Shown: positions 7,481-15,089, counted from the first letter of the stretch. The stretch: DNA of 17,570 bases from Candidatus Altarchaeales archaeon WOR_SM1_86-2 (GCA_001723855.1 MCBC01000166.1:1-17570), one strand, 5' to 3'. Numbers and translations: made by a program. Notes: generated by a model from the sequence alone, not told the origin.

Positions 7481-7493
7481 TTTGACCGAAAAT

Positions 7494-8126
7494 TTAAGGT
7501 TTTAGTTTATCGATTTCTGATTTTATTTCATCAATAACTTCTTTGTTGGATATAGTTTTCTTATCTCCCTTTTTAATTGAAATAATGTAAAAAACTTTGC
7601 CACCAAATTTTTCTGTAAATTTTTTATGCGTCTTGGCCTGGAGCGAGTATTCTTTAAATATTTGAGGAATATGTGATACCCCTGATGCAGGTTTGATTTG
7701 AAGTCCAATATACTTATCATTGATTTTAATAAAGAAGTCAACATTATAAAGCCGGTCCCACTCATCTGGAGCGGGTTCTATCTTTACACCCAACATCTCC
7801 TGTAATTGACCATAAATAGTTTTTATCTCGGTCGTATAACCATCATAAGTCCGGTCTATTACCATCTTGTACATATATTCAATACAATCATCTTCAGTAA
7901 TATTCTCAACCTCTGCAGAAATAACCTCTGTGATTTTAATATGCCGTTTTCTTCCTAGTTCCTCAATATGCTCCTTAGATCTAACTTCAGTGAAATAATA
8001 TTGCTTCCAATCCCCCCTACTTTTTGGGGCACATTTTCTAATTTCGTCTGAAACGGCACCAACATTACGCTTGAAATTTAATTGAAACCGATTCATTGCA
8101 CTATTTAATATCCATTCCTTGGCCAT
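7494..8126 (-). CDS. MjaI-family type II restriction endonuclease (predicted CTAG)
   Basis: A protein of 210 residues matching the MjaI-type restriction enzyme family: N-terminal KEWILNSAMNRFQLN, the pair KEHIEELGRK, the segment NITEDDCIEYMY, and the probable catalytic region EWDRLYNVDFFI...LQIK. The last fits a PD-(D/E)xK-type site of the D...QxK variant (D130, Q143, K145). Family members cleave CTAG; the specificity is transferred from the family and from the adjacent methyltransferase. I prefer ATG 8126, where family similarity begins; another ATG at 8147 would add seven residues. The gene lies on the minus strand after the HEPN-like gene, completing an M - unknown - R order. One CTAG site (7955-7958) lies inside this gene, so self-protection by methylation matters. 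Confidence 0.85.
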   Translation of the reverse strand: MAKEWILNSAMNRFQLNFKRNVGAVSDEIRKCAPKSRGDWKQYYFTEVRSKEHIEELGRKRHIKITEVISAEVENITEDDCIEYMYKMVIDRTYDGYTTEIKTIYGQLQEMLGVKIEPAPDEWDRLYNVDFFIKINDKYIGLQIKPASGVSHIPQIFKEYSLQAKTHKKFTEKFGGKVFYIISIKKGDKKTISNKEVIDEIKSEIDKLKP

Positions 8127-8153
8127 TTTTATTTTTCTATAAAGCATACTATT

Positions 8154-8711
8154 TTATATTTTGAACCATCTCTTTCTATCATCAGGCAACGATAAAATAA
8201 ATGCTTGTATGGTTTTTTCCATTTTTGAGTATATGTCCCGGATAGGCCAGATCTTCTCTTCACCAACATATTTATTAATTCTATCAAATGATATATGCGC
8301 TAATTGTTTATTTGCTCTTGTCTTATACTCTTTTAACTCTTCCTTGAGCGTTCTATTATCTTCAAATATTTTTAATCTTGACTCAGTTATTATAAAATGT
8401 TTTGCCAGAATATCATCGTTGTGTTTTTTGGGTTCATAGAAGAAATCATATAAAGTACGAAAATGTAAAAGAAAAACCTCAATAAAAGCATTTCTTACTA
8501 TCCCACTAATATTCTGGTTTTGCAACATCTTAGGGATTGCTGCGAAATAAAGTTGACTTTCCCATTCCAAAAATCCGTCAAGGTAATCTCCTGAGCTGGA
8601 AAAGTTATTTTGAGTTGAGCACTTAAATGAAAATCCCAACATATTGATCTCATATTCCACCGGTTTAACCGCTTTTTCAATATCTTCGAGAGTTGTGCCA
8701 TTATTAGCCAT
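8154..8711 (-). CDS. HEPN-like protein encoded between the R and M genes
   Basis: A protein of 185 residues, not assignable to a named family with certainty. It appears all-helical. A central helix carries the pattern FLLHFRTLYDFF followed by a KKHNDDILAKHF segment, and a later helix carries RANKQLAH (R132, H139), which matches the R-x(4-6)-H signature of HEPN-type RNases and then continues ISFDR. A widespread family of uncharacterised proteins of about 200 residues shows the same order of H-R-L, DD-LA and NK-x-AH elements; this comparison is from memory. ATG 8711 lies about 18 bases behind TATATTT. A TTG start at 8726 is possible. Its place between the methyltransferase and restriction enzyme suggests an accessory role in the same defence locus, for example as an abortive RNase or a regulator. 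That is inference. Confidence 0.6.
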   Translation of the reverse strand: MANNGTTLEDIEKAVKPVEYEINMLGFSFKCSTQNNFSSSGDYLDGFLEWESQLYFAAIPKMLQNQNISGIVRNAFIEVFLLHFRTLYDFFYEPKKHNDDILAKHFIITESRLKIFEDNRTLKEELKEYKTRANKQLAHISFDRINKYVGEEKIWPIRDIYSKMEKTIQAFILSLPDDRKRWFKI

Positions 8712-8763
8712 TTTATTAAATTTCAAATATACCGTGATTGATTAAATTTTTTTGTTAATTTAT

Positions 8764-10011
8764 TTATGCGCCTGCTTTGTTAACTTTTATAAATTTATCT
8801 CTATACTTAAAATCATTTTCCGCAATTTCTGAAAATCCTTGTTTTACCATCTCTTTGTTGATGAAAATTTTATTTTTCAGATATACATACGCTGGAATTA
8901 TATCCTTTTCATTTTTTGGTTTAAATACTGGATCAAATTTAAGAAGTATTTGTTTCCCCCTCACATATTCATTTAGGTATCTCTTTGCTTCGCTAATTTT
9001 TTCTGGAACAACTTTTATACCCAATAACTTCACTACAAGCCCCGTGTCCAATTCAATTGTATCCTCATTTAATATTTTTGCTGCTTTATATAGCCTCTCT
9101 TTTTTGAATTTGAACTTTTCAGGAGAGATTACGGGTTTTGCATCCTGAATACCCGGCATATATTCTAAACATTCCTCCATCTCAGCAGGTTCATTTCTCT
9201 TTATAATTTCTATTTTGTTTGTTAGGGGTACCAAAGTATCATTCATTCCAACTTTTTTCTTGATAGCAGGTAAAAACCCTTCATTTATTTCATAACCGAT
9301 TGAGTTTCTATCTAAATTTAAGGATGCTTTATTTGTGGTTCCACTCCCTAAAAATGGGTCTAAAACTGTATCACCAACAAAAGTAAACATCTTGATCAAT
9401 CGTTTTGGTAATTCCTCTGGAAACATTGCCTCATGACATATTTGTCTCTCCCCGGGGAAGTGCCAATGCCCTAAAAAATATTCGTTCCATTCTTCCTTAG
9501 TTAATTTTGACTTTTCTTTTATTCCCCATGGAACTGCTCTTTTACCGGGCTTTTTGAATATAAGTATGAATTCATAGTCTATCTCTATTATTCCATTGGG
9601 GGGATAGGGGTAAGAACCCATGACACTGGCTCCGCCAGTAGTATTCATTGTTGTTTTCTTTTGCCAGATTATAGAGCCCATATAATCAAACCCGATTTTT
9701 TCACATTGTGAAATAAATTCAGAATGTAGGGGTGCTATTTTATATCTCCCATAAATTATGCTTCTTAGAAACTGATCCCCTATATTGATGCATAGTCTTG
9801 TTCCTGGTTTTAAGACCCTAAAACATTCCCTCCATACGATAAAAAGGTTTTTTAAATATTCGTGCAGAGACTGCCCATATCCAATTTGCCCTTCAATTCC
9901 ATAGTCCTTTATATGCCAGTAGGGGGGAGAAGTAACAACTAAGTCTATGGTGTTGTTTTTGACTTCTACCATTTTTCTACTATCTCCGACGATTATTTTG
10001 GAAAACGCCAC
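8764..10011 (-). CDS. CTAG-type N4-cytosine DNA methyltransferase fused to a SNase-like domain
   Basis: A 415-residue protein starting at GTG 10011, the earliest start after an in-frame stop. Residues 1-255 form a beta-class methyltransferase: catalytic motif IV TSPPYW (27-32; SPPY is the N4-cytosine form) precedes the SAM-binding motif DPFLGSGTT (218-226). Stretches such as GYGQSLHEYL, TRLCINIGDQF and GSIIWQKKTTMNTTGG match methyltransferases of the MthZI/MjaI kind that modify CTAG. Residues about 316-408 resemble a staphylococcal nuclease domain (LLGIKVVPE, then GKQILLKFD, PAYVYL, FINKEMVKQGFSEI). The residue matching catalytic Arg87 is isoleucine, and the DTPE acidic motif reads KVVPE, so nuclease activity is unlikely. 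The gene heads the R-M cluster, 70 bases downstream of tRNA-Phe. Confidence 0.9.
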   Translation of the reverse strand: MAFSKIIVGDSRKMVEVKNNTIDLVVTSPPYWHIKDYGIEGQIGYGQSLHEYLKNLFIVWRECFRVLKPGTRLCINIGDQFLRSIIYGRYKIAPLHSEFISQCEKIGFDYMGSIIWQKKTTMNTTGGASVMGSYPYPPNGIIEIDYEFILIFKKPGKRAVPWGIKEKSKLTKEEWNEYFLGHWHFPGERQICHEAMFPEELPKRLIKMFTFVGDTVLDPFLGSGTTNKASLNLDRNSIGYEINEGFLPAIKKKVGMNDTLVPLTNKIEIIKRNEPAEMEECLEYMPGIQDAKPVISPEKFKFKKERLYKAAKILNEDTIELDTGLVVKLLGIKVVPEKISEAKRYLNEYVRGKQILLKFDPVFKPKNEKDIIPAYVYLKNKIFINKEMVKQGFSEIAENDFKYRDKFIKVNKAGA

Positions 10012-10063
10012 TTTTTTATTTCGTTAAGATCCATCGTATTTTTTTGAGAAAACGCCGTCAATT

Positions 10064-10080
10064 CAACTTAAAAAAAGTTG
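10064..10080 (-). terminator. T-run hairpin after tRNA-Phe
   Basis: Directly after the tRNA the minus strand reads CAACTTTTTTTAAGTTG. This is a seven-T run inside a 6-base inverted repeat (CAACTT / AAGTTG), a plausible archaeal terminator for the tRNA transcript. Confidence 0.6.
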
Positions 10081-10081
10081 T

Positions 10082-10155
10082 TGCCGCGACGGGGATTTGA
10101 GCCCCGGACACCATGGTCTTCAGCCATGTGCTCTCCCAGGCTGAGCTATCGCGGC
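10082..10155 (-). tRNA. tRNA-Phe (anticodon GAA)
   Basis: A complete 74-base cloverleaf can be drawn on the minus strand. Acceptor GCCGCGA/TCGCGGC, D stem GCTC/GAGC, anticodon stem CATGG/CCATG with loop CTGAAGA (anticodon GAA at 10121-10119), variable loop GTGTC, T stem CGGGG/CCCCG with loop CTCAAAT, and discriminator A at 10082. No CCA is encoded and there is no intron. The R-M cluster begins 70 bases downstream; tRNA genes are common insertion points, but I see no repeated tRNA 3' end in this window. Confidence 0.97.
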
Positions 10156-10193
10156 ATTGTAGATCATTATATGATTTGAATTAAAAAAATAAA

Positions 10194-10233
10194 AAGGAGG
10201 GAGATTGTGTGTGTAGTTTGGCAGGATAGTTGA
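10194..10233 (+). other. Strong Shine-Dalgarno with a nine-codon frame, no gene behind it
   Basis: AAGGAGGGA at 10194-10202 is followed at normal spacing by GTG 10207 and a short frame, VCVVWQDS, ending in TGA at 10231-10233. It could be a leader peptide or chance. The rest of the stretch 10156-10380 holds a hairpin with a T-run and the DUF4013 promoter, but no convincing gene. Confidence 0.2.
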
Positions 10234-10258
10234 AAATCACTTTATGGGGTGTTAAAAG

Positions 10259-10285
10259 CGGCTTGGTTATAGCCGTCTTTTTCAT
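10259..10285. terminator. Hairpin flanked by T-runs in both directions
   Basis: CGGCT (10259-10263) pairs with AGCCG (10271-10275) around a 7-base loop. On the plus strand it is followed by TCTTTTT; on the minus strand by CTTTT. This looks like a short bidirectional terminator, although no known transcript enters it from the left. Confidence 0.35.
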
Positions 10286-10332
10286 TTTCTTTTTATTCTT
10301 ATGATGCCATAATATAATAAAAAAAAATTTTC

Positions 10333-10361
10333 GTATAAATTTCACGTTGTGGGATTTATAC
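10333..10361 (+). promoter_or_regulatory. Promoter with perfect inverted repeat upstream of the DUF4013 gene
   Basis: GTATAAAT (10333-10340) and ATTTATAC (10354-10361) form a perfect 8-base inverted repeat with a 13-base spacer. The right arm is a good TATA box 20-27 bases before ATG 10381. The left arm is the same TATA box on the opposite strand, so this is either a bidirectional promoter or an operator overlapping the promoter. Confidence 0.5.
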
Positions 10362-10380
10362 AAAAATTAAAAAGCGAAAA

Positions 10381-11040
10381 ATGGCTGATTTTGGAGAGGC
10401 ATTTAATTACGGGATGAAGGACATTGTAAGTGTGCTGATTGGTGGGGTGCTGTTTATACTCTCTATTTTGTTGATTCCGGCGTTTATTGTGATGGGGTAT
10501 CTGGTCAGGGTTGCGGAAACAACGATCAAAGGAGGCGGCGATGTGCCGAAATGGGAGAACATTGGTGATTTGCTGGTGAAGGGAGTAATGGTGTTTATAA
10601 TAGAGATAGTATATATGATTATCCCGGTAGTGGTGTTTTTGCTGCTGGGCGGCGCAAGCATCTTTTTAGCGGCAGGCAGCGGCGATGATCCATCGGCGGC
10701 TATGGCTGCAATGAGCGGCATGATACTGGCAATTGTAGTGGCTGGAATTATATCGATAATAATGTGCGTTCTGGCTATGATAGGGATTCTGAGGTACGCT
10801 GAAACCGGGGCTATTGGAGAAGCATTTGCTGTTGGCAAAATAATCAATGAACTCAAGGCAAAACTGGGAGAGTATGTTATTGCATGGGTGGTGTTGATAG
10901 TAGCATATATAGTTATATATGTTATATTGACGTTACTGTCCATGATACTGATAGGCATTGTACTGATACCGTTTGTGATGTTCTATTATGAAATGGTGGT
11001 GTTTAGACTGCTGGCGAAGATATATGCTGTCAAAACTTAA
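10381..11040 (+). CDS. DUF4013 family integral membrane protein
   Basis: A very hydrophobic protein of 219 residues. The start (MADFGEAFNYGMKDI), the first long hydrophobic segment followed by a basic loop with GGGDVPKWENI (52-61), and the later ALRYAETG-like segment (ILRYAETGAIGEAF, 136-149) fit the DUF4013 family, which is common in archaea. Membrane segments are visible at about 14-42, 66-98, 112-137 and 165-203, so at least four. Function of the family is unknown. It is followed, after a T-rich stretch and 52 bases, by a secreted membrane-anchored protein on the same strand; whether the two work together cannot be told. ATG 10381 lies at leaderless spacing behind its TATA box. Confidence 0.8.
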   Translation: MADFGEAFNYGMKDIVSVLIGGVLFILSILLIPAFIVMGYLVRVAETTIKGGGDVPKWENIGDLLVKGVMVFIIEIVYMIIPVVVFLLLGGASIFLAAGSGDDPSAAMAAMSGMILAIVVAGIISIIMCVLAMIGILRYAETGAIGEAFAVGKIINELKAKLGEYVIAWVVLIVAYIVIYVILTLLSMILIGIVLIPFVMFYYEMVVFRLLAKIYAVKT

Positions 11041-11065
11041 TTTTTCTTTTTCTTTTATTATTTTT
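11041..11065 (+). terminator. T-rich terminator after the DUF4013 gene
   Basis: Directly after the TAA stop the plus strand has three T-runs (TTTTTC, TTTTTC, TTTTA) and then TTATTTTT, the usual form of an archaeal U-rich transcription end. The remaining bases to 11092 contain AT-rich promoter-like sequence for the next gene. Confidence 0.5.
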
Positions 11066-11092
11066 AATTCTTAAATAGAATAACGATTAAAA

Positions 11093-13165
11093 ATGAGAGT
11101 CATGAAGAAGTTTACGTTATGCATAACGCTGCTTTTCTTGCTTTCACAGGCGGCTGGGGCAGTAGAGGTGGATAAAAAAGGATGCCCTAGCGAATTTACA
11201 GTTAAGTTCACGCAGCCAAAGAGCATGAAGGCTTCTGGAACGGATTCGTGCAGGTTTACAGTAAAAAATCAGGGATCGAGTCCTGCAACGGGAACAATAA
11301 CCGTAAGCAGCTCATCACAGATAAATGTGGAGATTAATGGACGGACCCAGTTAAATTACAGTATCGGGGCAAACGAAAGTAGTTCTTATACTATAAGCAT
11401 AAGCGTTCCCTATGACACTCCAGAGGGCTCATACAGCAGAAGTGTTGGTATAAACCCCGGCGGAGTAATCTCCTTTACCGTAAAGGTTGTATGGCCGGAT
11501 CCGGAACTTGGCGCTCTTCCCTCACCTGTTGTATTCGGGAAGGTAAAAGCAGGGGACGTAAACACGAGGACGTTTAAAGTATCCGAGACGATGGGTTATA
11601 AGGCAGTATCCGGCGTCACAATAGAAAATCCATACAGCGAGGAATTGGAGAAGTCAGGGGTGTCTGCATCCGTAAGCCCGTCGACTATTGCGAACCTGGA
11701 GGGCGGGGCAACAAGCGGCGATATAACCCTGAGTTTAAATGTGCCAAGCAGGGGATTAACCCCCGGAAGCAGGCTTAATGTCCCTGTGTTTGTTTCATAC
11801 GGCTCAAAATCTTTTCTGCCTCTTACAAGCTTTCAGTTTGAGATCCCATTTCCCGAGATAGATGTTGCTGAGAAAACAATGGATGTGCAGGTTGAGGAGC
11901 CGGGGGAAACAAAAAGTGTTAATGTTGTGGTAAAAGAAACATCTGGATACACCCCGATAGAGGGTTTGTCTATTAAGGCGACAAAATGTTATATGACGCC
12001 AATAGGCGGGGAGCGGGAAGAATATCCAGGGGGCGTGGGATGGCTGACCTTTGAGAAAGTAGATTATGTCCCGCCCGGAGGATCAAGCAATGTTATTGCG
12101 ACAATAAGCGTCCCTGGCGGCGCAGCAGCCGCATCATATTCATGGGAAGCGGTCGTAACGTCAGAATATGCAAAGCCGAGAGAGGTCGCTATATTTTTTG
12201 GCGGCATAGTCCTGAATCCGTCCATAACTCAACTGATCAATGAATTAAATGACATGAGTAATCTGTCGATATTCTCGGTTCAGGGATATGAGCAAGCAAA
12301 AACTCTCAGGACAACAACGATAACGCTGTTGGATCAATCGCAAATATCGATGAAAGAGCAAGAGGAGATTTTGTCTATTGGAAACGATGTTAGAACGATG
12401 CTGGGTGCGATCAATGATTTCTACATGGCCAATATCACGGAACCAAACAATACAAAGAGGATATACGGGTTTTTGAAGACAGCAAGTACGGCATTTGATG
12501 AACTGAACAGGGGCACTGCAATGATTAGATCTCCAATTTACGCAGAAAATATACGGGAGATAGAGAAAGATGCCGGGGAATTATTGGACAGGATACTTCC
12601 ATCTTTTGCAGGATTCCTGGAAGAGGAGGCAAAAAGTTATGAAGATGTTGATTATAAGATGGCAAAGAGTTACTATGAGAAACTGTCCATCATCTATTAT
12701 GAAAAAGGAGATTTTGTAAACGGCACAAGATATAAGAATAAGGCGATAGACCTCGGTAACAAAAGAGAAGATGCCGAAAGAACTGCAGATGCGGCGGCGA
12801 AGGACGCAGATGATGATATTGCCGCGGCAGAAATGATGATGTGGGAAAATATGGTTCTGAATCCATTTGACTATGAAAAGGTGATGGAGCTTTATGCGGG
12901 CGCATCCAACAATTATGATAAATCCGCCCGGTTATATGCTCTGGCCGGGGAATACAGAAAGATGGAGAATGCAGAAAGGGATCTGGATGAGTTGTATGCT
13001 GTGCGGGAAATGGTTCACAGCAGAACGATAGTGTATTTCTTGTTCATTGCAATTTTAATTTTATTGATGATCGCGAGAGTTATTCTTTCAAATTCGGCAT
13101 ACAATAAAGACATGGAAGAGGTGAGATTGGGGGACGTACTTGTGGCGCCGGAGAGGTTTGTTTAA
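11093..13165 (+). CDS. Secreted Ig-like/helical protein with C-terminal membrane anchor
   Basis: A 690-residue surface protein. Residues 1-24 form a Sec signal peptide (MKKFTLCITLLFLL core, AxA-type cleavage near QAAGAVE). About 25-370 are beta-rich and resemble archaeal COG1361/CARDB-like Ig modules. Two of them are visibly homologous: VKAGDVNTRTFKVSETMGY near 155-175 and VEEPGETKSVNVVVKETSGY near 265-285. About 380-640 are helical, with YYEKLSIIYYEKGDF and later tetratricopeptide-like segments. TIVYFLFIAILILLMIARVI (645-664) is a single membrane anchor, and the last 25 residues are cytoplasmic. No enzyme motif is seen. A second ATG at 11102 would remove three residues and gives an equally good signal peptide. 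It follows the DUF4013 gene; its stop abuts the convergent KaiC-like gene with no spacer. Confidence 0.75.
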   Translation: MRVMKKFTLCITLLFLLSQAAGAVEVDKKGCPSEFTVKFTQPKSMKASGTDSCRFTVKNQGSSPATGTITVSSSSQINVEINGRTQLNYSIGANESSSYTISISVPYDTPEGSYSRSVGINPGGVISFTVKVVWPDPELGALPSPVVFGKVKAGDVNTRTFKVSETMGYKAVSGVTIENPYSEELEKSGVSASVSPSTIANLEGGATSGDITLSLNVPSRGLTPGSRLNVPVFVSYGSKSFLPLTSFQFEIPFPEIDVAEKTMDVQVEEPGETKSVNVVVKETSGYTPIEGLSIKATKCYMTPIGGEREEYPGGVGWLTFEKVDYVPPGGSSNVIATISVPGGAAAASYSWEAVVTSEYAKPREVAIFFGGIVLNPSITQLINELNDMSNLSIFSVQGYEQAKTLRTTTITLLDQSQISMKEQEEILSIGNDVRTMLGAINDFYMANITEPNNTKRIYGFLKTASTAFDELNRGTAMIRSPIYAENIREIEKDAGELLDRILPSFAGFLEEEAKSYEDVDYKMAKSYYEKLSIIYYEKGDFVNGTRYKNKAIDLGNKREDAERTADAAAKDADDDIAAAEMMMWENMVLNPFDYEKVMELYAGASNNYDKSARLYALAGEYRKMENAERDLDELYAVREMVHSRTIVYFLFIAILILLMIARVILSNSAYNKDMEEVRLGDVLVAPERFV

Positions 13166-13897
13166 TCATTCCGATATCATCGGCATCAAAACAATTCCAT
13201 CCTTTGTGATGAGCATGCTTCTCTTTGCCCTTGAATGCTCTATGCCTCTCATCTTTACCACCTGCAGGGTGCGCTCTAAAGAATTCTGATGTTCATACTC
13301 CCCAAGCAGGATTATCCCGTCTGAAATGAATTCCTCAACACCAAACATAGAATATTTGAGCTGCTGGGGCGGGATCTCTGATATGAGGAGTGCGGTACAG
13401 TCCATAACCGCTAAACTGTCGGAGAGGCGAAATATGAATTTTCTCATCTCACTGTGGTCCTCAATATACTGACATATCGCCGTTATGGAATCTATAACCA
13501 CCCTTTTTGCACCCATCTTTTCAACTTCCTTCCTGATCACCCGTAAAATTTCCTGCGAAGTTGGATTTCTCCCTGCTACGATCTTGGACTCCACCCCGAG
13601 ATCGATTATTTTTACATCGGTGCCAACTAAATTTTTATCATAATAGGAGAACCTCTTCAAGTTTCGTATAATCTTGGATACTGGCTCGGTTAGACTTATA
13701 TAGGTGCCCTTTTCACCCATCTTGGCGCCCCTGAACAGAAACTCCTGGCCCAAAGCAGTTTTCCCTGTCCCGGAACTTCCAGCTAAAAGCACCACGTTCC
13801 CCCTCGGAATCCCCCCCCTCAGGAGATTATCCAGTGATTCTATTCCAACTTCACATCGCTCAATTTCTTCTTCAACTTCCTCCTCTTTTTCATCCAT
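13166..13897 (-). CDS. KaiC/RadA-superfamily ATPase
   Basis: A protein of 243 residues with one KaiC domain. Visible: CEVGIESLDNLLRGGIPRGN, Walker A GSSGTGKT (40-47), the helix ALGQEFLFRGAKMGEKGTYI, Walker B RVVIDSITAI (D136), and the later strands ALLISEIP and RTLQVVKMRG typical of the family. Archaeal single-domain KaiC proteins are thought to act in signalling or gene regulation; the specific role here is unknown. A stretch of glutamates (EKEEEVEEEIE) precedes the domain. I chose ATG 13897; the frame extends upstream to 13942, but those 15 residues are hydrophobic AT-rich read-through of the promoter and would overlap the divergent gene. Its stop codon (13168-13166) directly touches the stop of the neighbouring secreted-protein gene. 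Confidence 0.85.
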   Translation of the reverse strand: MDEKEEEVEEEIERCEVGIESLDNLLRGGIPRGNVVLLAGSSGTGKTALGQEFLFRGAKMGEKGTYISLTEPVSKIIRNLKRFSYYDKNLVGTDVKIIDLGVESKIVAGRNPTSQEILRVIRKEVEKMGAKRVVIDSITAICQYIEDHSEMRKFIFRLSDSLAVMDCTALLISEIPPQQLKYSMFGVEEFISDGIILLGEYEHQNSLERTLQVVKMRGIEHSRAKRSMLITKDGIVLMPMISE

Positions 13898-13935
13898 ATT
13901 TTCTATTTTAATTAATATTATTATAAAAATAAAAG
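13898..13935. promoter_or_regulatory. Divergent promoter between the KaiC-like gene and ahcY
   Basis: Thirty-eight bases, nearly all A/T, lie between the two start codons. TATA-like elements are present on both strands (for example TATTATTATAAAAAT on the plus strand), and neither start has a Shine-Dalgarno sequence. Confidence 0.45.
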
Positions 13936-15089
13936 ATGACATATAAAATAAAGGATATCAGTTTGGCCCCTGAGGGGAAAAAGAAAATTAAATGGGCTGA
14001 AGACCACATGCCTGTCCTGATGCAGATAAGGGGGGAATTTAAGGGGGAAAGACCATTGGAAGGAGTCACTGTCGGCTTTGCACTGCATGTGACAAAAGAA
14101 ACTGCAGTGCTTGTAAAAACTCTCATTGCCGGTGGAGCGGAAGTTGCAATTGCCGGCTGCAATCCACTCTCTACCCAGGATGATGTTGCTGCCGCTCTGG
14201 CTGAAGACGGGATAAATGTTTATGCTTGGCGCGGCTTAAGCACGGAGGAGTATTATCGGTGCATAAGCAATGTTCTTGACCATGACCCCGACATAACAAT
14301 CGATGACGGCTGCGATTTGATATCGGTCGTCCATAAAGAGAGGCCTGAACTATTAAGAAAATTAAAGGGCGGCTGTGAGGAAACAACAACGGGAGTAATT
14401 CGTTTGAAGGCAATGGAGCAGGACAATGCTCTTAAATACCCGATCCTGGCAGTAAATGATGCAATGACCAAGCACTTTTTTGACAACCGCTACGGCACCG
14501 GACAGTCAACGATTGACGGTATTTTGCGGGCAACATCTGTTTTAATCGCAGGCAAAACATTCGTGATAGCGGGATACGGCTGGACGGCTACAGGGTTATG
14601 AAGATGGAAGACGCCGCAGAGACAGGCGATATCTTTATTACAGCAACAGGTAATTTAAATGTAATAAGGAAAGAACACATTGAGAAAATGAAATCGGGCG
14701 CGGTACTCGGCAACACCGGGCATTTCAATAACGAGGTATGCATCCCTGACCTGGAGGAGTTATCAACAAAAAAAGAGACGATCCGCGCCAATACGGAGGA
14801 GTACACTTTAAAGAACGGAAAGATTATCTACCTCCTTGCTGAAGGACGGCTTGTAAATCTGGCATCAGCGGAGGGACACCCGAGCGAGGTTATGGATATG
14901 AGTTTTGCAAACCAGGCATTGGCGGTAAAATATATTGCCGAGCACAAACTTGAGCCAAGGGTCCATAAAATACCAGAAGAGATTGATAAAAGGGTTGCGG
15001 GATTAAAGTTAAAAGCAATGGGCATCAAGATTGATAAATTGAGTGAGGAGCAGGAGGAATATTTGAGTTCATGGGAGCACGGGACTTGA
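13936..15089 (+). pseudogene. ahcY: S-adenosylhomocysteine hydrolase, broken by an internal deletion
   Basis: The enzyme cleaves S-adenosylhomocysteine to adenosine and homocysteine, clearing the by-product of methyltransferases. The first half (13936-14601) has the family motifs TKETAVLVKTL, ITIDDGCDL, GGCEETTTGV and NDAMTKHFFDNRYGTGQSTI, then reaches GYGW at 14581 and stops six codons later. The second half continues in another frame from DGYRVMKMEDAAETGDIF (from 14583) to the end at 15089, with NTGHFNNEV and the usual C-terminus. Between GYGW and DGYR the family normally has about 31 residues, including the GxG NAD-binding loop. Their absence plus a one-base phase change implies a deletion of about 94 bases; TGG at 14581-14583 serves both sides, as expected from deletion between short repeats. 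Both halves are otherwise clean, so the lesion is recent or an assembly error. Confidence 0.85.

Noticed and set aside
10082..10155. tRNA-Phe as attachment site of an integrated element carrying the R-M genes
   Set aside because: No repeated tRNA 3' end, integrase or other mobile-element gene is visible in the window.
10181..10363. A 60-codon minus-strand frame between tRNA-Phe and the DUF4013 gene
   Set aside because: Lysine/phenylalanine-rich AT read-through with no protein pattern. It begins upstream of the left TATA arm and runs through the hairpin.
13898..13942. Upstream start (13942) for the KaiC-like ATPase
   Set aside because: The added residues are AT-rich read-through that crosses the ahcY start. 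ATG 13897 fits the family.
14581..14601. Programmed frameshift or two separate genes for ahcY
   Set aside because: A conserved segment of about 31 residues with the NAD-binding loop is absent, so neither recoding nor split subunits would give a normal enzyme.
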